This document shows positions 7,510 through 9,003 of a DNA stretch of 9,003 bases, one piece after another (within the stretch, counting starts at the first letter, position 1; every line of letters starts with the position of its first letter). The notes under the pieces were generated by a model. The model made no database searches and was not told the DNA's origin. It worked only from the letters and a program-made list of their open reading frames with translations. The position numbers and the translations under genes were made by a program. The DNA comes from Thiobacillus sp. (GTDB lineage: Bacteria > Pseudomonadota > Gammaproteobacteria > Burkholderiales > Thiobacillaceae): the NCBI GenBank assembly GCA_024710445.1, contig JANJUT010000257.1, positions 1-9,003 on the forward strand. Reading direction: 5' to 3'.

Positions 7510-9003
7510 TCAATCCGGATGGGTGTGGTTCATGCGCCGATAGTAATTGATCAGGGCATTGGTCGAGGCATCATGGCTTGCCACCGGCAAATCAGCATGC
7601 AGTTCCGGCAGGATGCGGCTGGCCAGTTGCTTGCCCAGTTCCACCCCCCACTGGTCGTATGAATTCAGGTTCCAGATTACGCCTTGCACAAAGATCTTGT
7701 GTTCATACAGTGCGACCAGCATGCCCAGTGCATGCGGCGTGATCTTCTGCACCAGAAACGCGTTGCTCGGATGATTGCCCTCGAAAACCTTATGCTGGAT
7801 GAACTGACCATTCCCCGACGCCCCCGACTCACTCACGGTTTCCTCGCGCGTGCGGCCGCGCATCAGCGCTTCAGTCTGCGCCAGAAAATTGGCGATGAGA
7901 ATATCGTGATGCTTGTGCAGATCGGTCGGCGGATCAATCGACACGATAAAATCGGCCGGAATCATCTTGGTGCCCTGGTGCAGCAACTGGTAAAACGCGT
8001 GCTGGCCGTTGATTCCGGTCGCGCCCCAGATGATTGAACCGGTGGCGTAGTCCACCACCTTGCCTTCCCGGTCGACCGACTTGCCGTTGCTTTCCATGTC
8101 GGCCTGCTCCAGATAGGCCGGCAGGCTCCGCAGGTAGTGGTCATACGGCAGAATCGCATGCGACTCGGCAGCAAAAAAGTTGTTGTACCAGACCCCCAGC
8201 AGCGCAAGGATCACCGGCATGTTCTGCGCCAATGGCGCATGCCGGAAATGCTCATCCATGTCATGCGCGCCTTCCAGAAGCTCGATGAAACGCTCCGAGC
8301 CGACTGCCAGCACGATCGACAAGCCTATCGCCGACCACAGCGAATAGCGGCCACCCACCCAATCCCAGAACTCAAACATATGCGCCGGGTCGATGCCAAA
8401 AGCCGCGACCGATTCGCTGTTGGTCGAAACCGCCACGAAATGCTGCGCGATATGTTTCGTTTCCTGCGACTGCGCCAGAAACCAGCTGCGCGCAAAATGC
8501 GCGTTGGTCATGGTTTCCTGCGTGGTAAACGTTTTCGACGACACGATGAACAGGGTCGTTTCAGGGTTGAGCGACTCCAGCGTTTCCTTGACGTGGGCAC
8601 CATCGATATTGGAAATGAAATGCACTTTCAGGCGTGGATGGCGATACGGCTTCAAGGCCTGAACCACCATCTGCGGTCCCAGATCGGAACCGCCGATACC
8701 GATATTCACCACATCGGTGATGCGCTCGCCGGTGTAGCCTCGCCACTGCCCGCTCCGTACCTGCTCGGCAAAGACGCCCATGCGCTCAATGACCGCATTC
8801 ACCTTGGGCATCACATCCTCGCCATCGACCACCACCGGGCGATTGCTGCGATTGCGTAGCGCCACATGCAGTACCGCGCGGTTTTCCGTGTTATTGATTT
8901 TCTCACCGTTAAACATGCGCTCGCGCCAGCCCACCACGTCTGCCTCTTCAGCCAGACGCACCAACAGACCCATGGTCTCTTCCGTGATGCGATTCTTGGA
9001 ATA
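7510..9003 (-). CDS. pgi: Glucose-6-phosphate isomerase, 5' end cut by window edge
   Basis: Pgi interconverts glucose-6-phosphate and fructose-6-phosphate in the cytoplasm, linking glycolysis/gluconeogenesis to the glycogen genes that follow. The frame is open from the window edge and begins [10 protein letters not shown], which matches E. coli Pgi around residue 53. The 497 visible residues plus about 52 off-window give close to the 549 of E. coli. The ATG at 8973 is therefore internal, not the start. Motifs by residue of the visible part are [15 protein letters not shown] (40-54), [11 protein letters not shown] (100-110), the first family signature [15 protein letters not shown] (213-227), and the second, [20 protein letters not shown] (432-451). 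Catalytic candidates are intact: E304 in DMESNGK, H342 in LHQGTK and K458 in VELGKQLA. It ends HTHPD, three to nine bases before the glk start, so it is probably the first visible gene of the operon. No damage is seen. Confidence 0.97.
   Translation of the reverse strand, partial: YSKNRITEETMGLLVRLAEEADVVGWRERMFNGEKINNTENRAVLHVALRNRSNRPVVVDGEDVMPKVNAVIERMGVFAEQVRSGQWRGYTGERITDVVNIGIGGSDLGPQMVVQALKPYRHPRLKVHFISNIDGAHVKETLESLNPETTLFIVSSKTFTTQETMTNAHFARSWFLAQSQETKHIAQHFVAVSTNSESVAAFGIDPAHMFEFWDWVGGRYSLWSAIGLSIVLAVGSERFIELLEGAHDMDEHFRHAPLAQNMPVILALLGVWYNNFFAAESHAILPYDHYLRSLPAYLEQADMESNGKSVDREGKVVDYATGSIIWGATGINGQHAFYQLLHQGTKMIPADFIVSIDPPTDLHKHHDILIANFLAQTEALMRGRTREETVSESGASGNGQFIQHKVFEGNHPSNAFLVQKITPHALGMLVALYEHKIFVQGVIWNLNSYDQWGVELGKQLASRILPELHADLPVASHDASTNALINYYRRMNHTHPD

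Noticed and set aside
8137..8859. 240-codon open frame on the plus strand, opposite pgi
   Set aside because: Codon-register shadow of pgi; composition is implausible for a folded protein and no motif is seen.
8971..8973. ATG at 8973 as the pgi start
   Set aside because: The codons upstream to the window edge encode [10 protein letters not shown], a conserved internal segment of Pgi, so the gene continues beyond the window.
1..9003. Mobile element, CRISPR array, RNA gene, phage or defence system
   Set aside because: The whole window is occupied by six contiguous metabolic genes. I saw no direct repeat array, transposase, integrase, tRNA or rRNA sequence, and no unexplained stretch above 10 bases between genes.

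Overview
The window reads as one uninterrupted gene block on the minus strand of a bacterial chromosome. It is most likely from a betaproteobacterium, by the look of the Pgi, Glk, GlgC and GlgB proteins and a G+C content of roughly 60 % judged by eye. The taxonomic call is inference; no rRNA or other marker is present. All six genes belong to glucose-phosphate and glycogen (alpha-glucan) metabolism.

In transcription order, from high to low coordinates: pgi (9003 to 7510, N-terminus outside the window), glk (7500 or 7506 to 6475), glgC (6478 to 5159), a GH57 alpha-glucan-active enzyme (5175 to 3442), malQ (3445 to 2093) and glgB (2096 to beyond position 1, last ~40 codons outside). There is essentially no intergenic DNA. 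pgi and glk are separated by 3-9 bases. glk/glgC, GH57/malQ and malQ/glgB each overlap by a four-base ATGA, and glgC/GH57 overlap by 17 bases. This implies a single polycistronic mRNA with translational coupling. The promoter must lie upstream of pgi and the terminator downstream of glgB, both outside the window; I see no convincing internal promoter, terminator, repeat, RNA gene or mobile element.

The genes fit one pathway. Pgi interconverts fructose-6-P and glucose-6-P, and Glk phosphorylates free glucose. After conversion of glucose-6-P to glucose-1-P by a phosphoglucomutase (not in this window), GlgC makes ADP-glucose for a glycogen synthase (also not in the window). GlgB adds alpha-1,6 branches. 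MalQ and the GH57 enzyme probably remodel or degrade glucan chains, and Glk can recycle the glucose MalQ releases.

This is a fairly ordinary metabolic operon, and I found no sign of a new defence, mobile or regulatory system. The points worth a second look are modest: the GH57 enzyme embedded among classical glg genes, a MalQ about 45 residues shorter than the usual short form, a Trp in GlgC where E. coli has its fructose-1,6-bisphosphate-binding Lys39, and glgB lacking a visible Shine-Dalgarno at an ATGA overlap. The very long plus-strand ORFs are codon-register shadows of the real genes.
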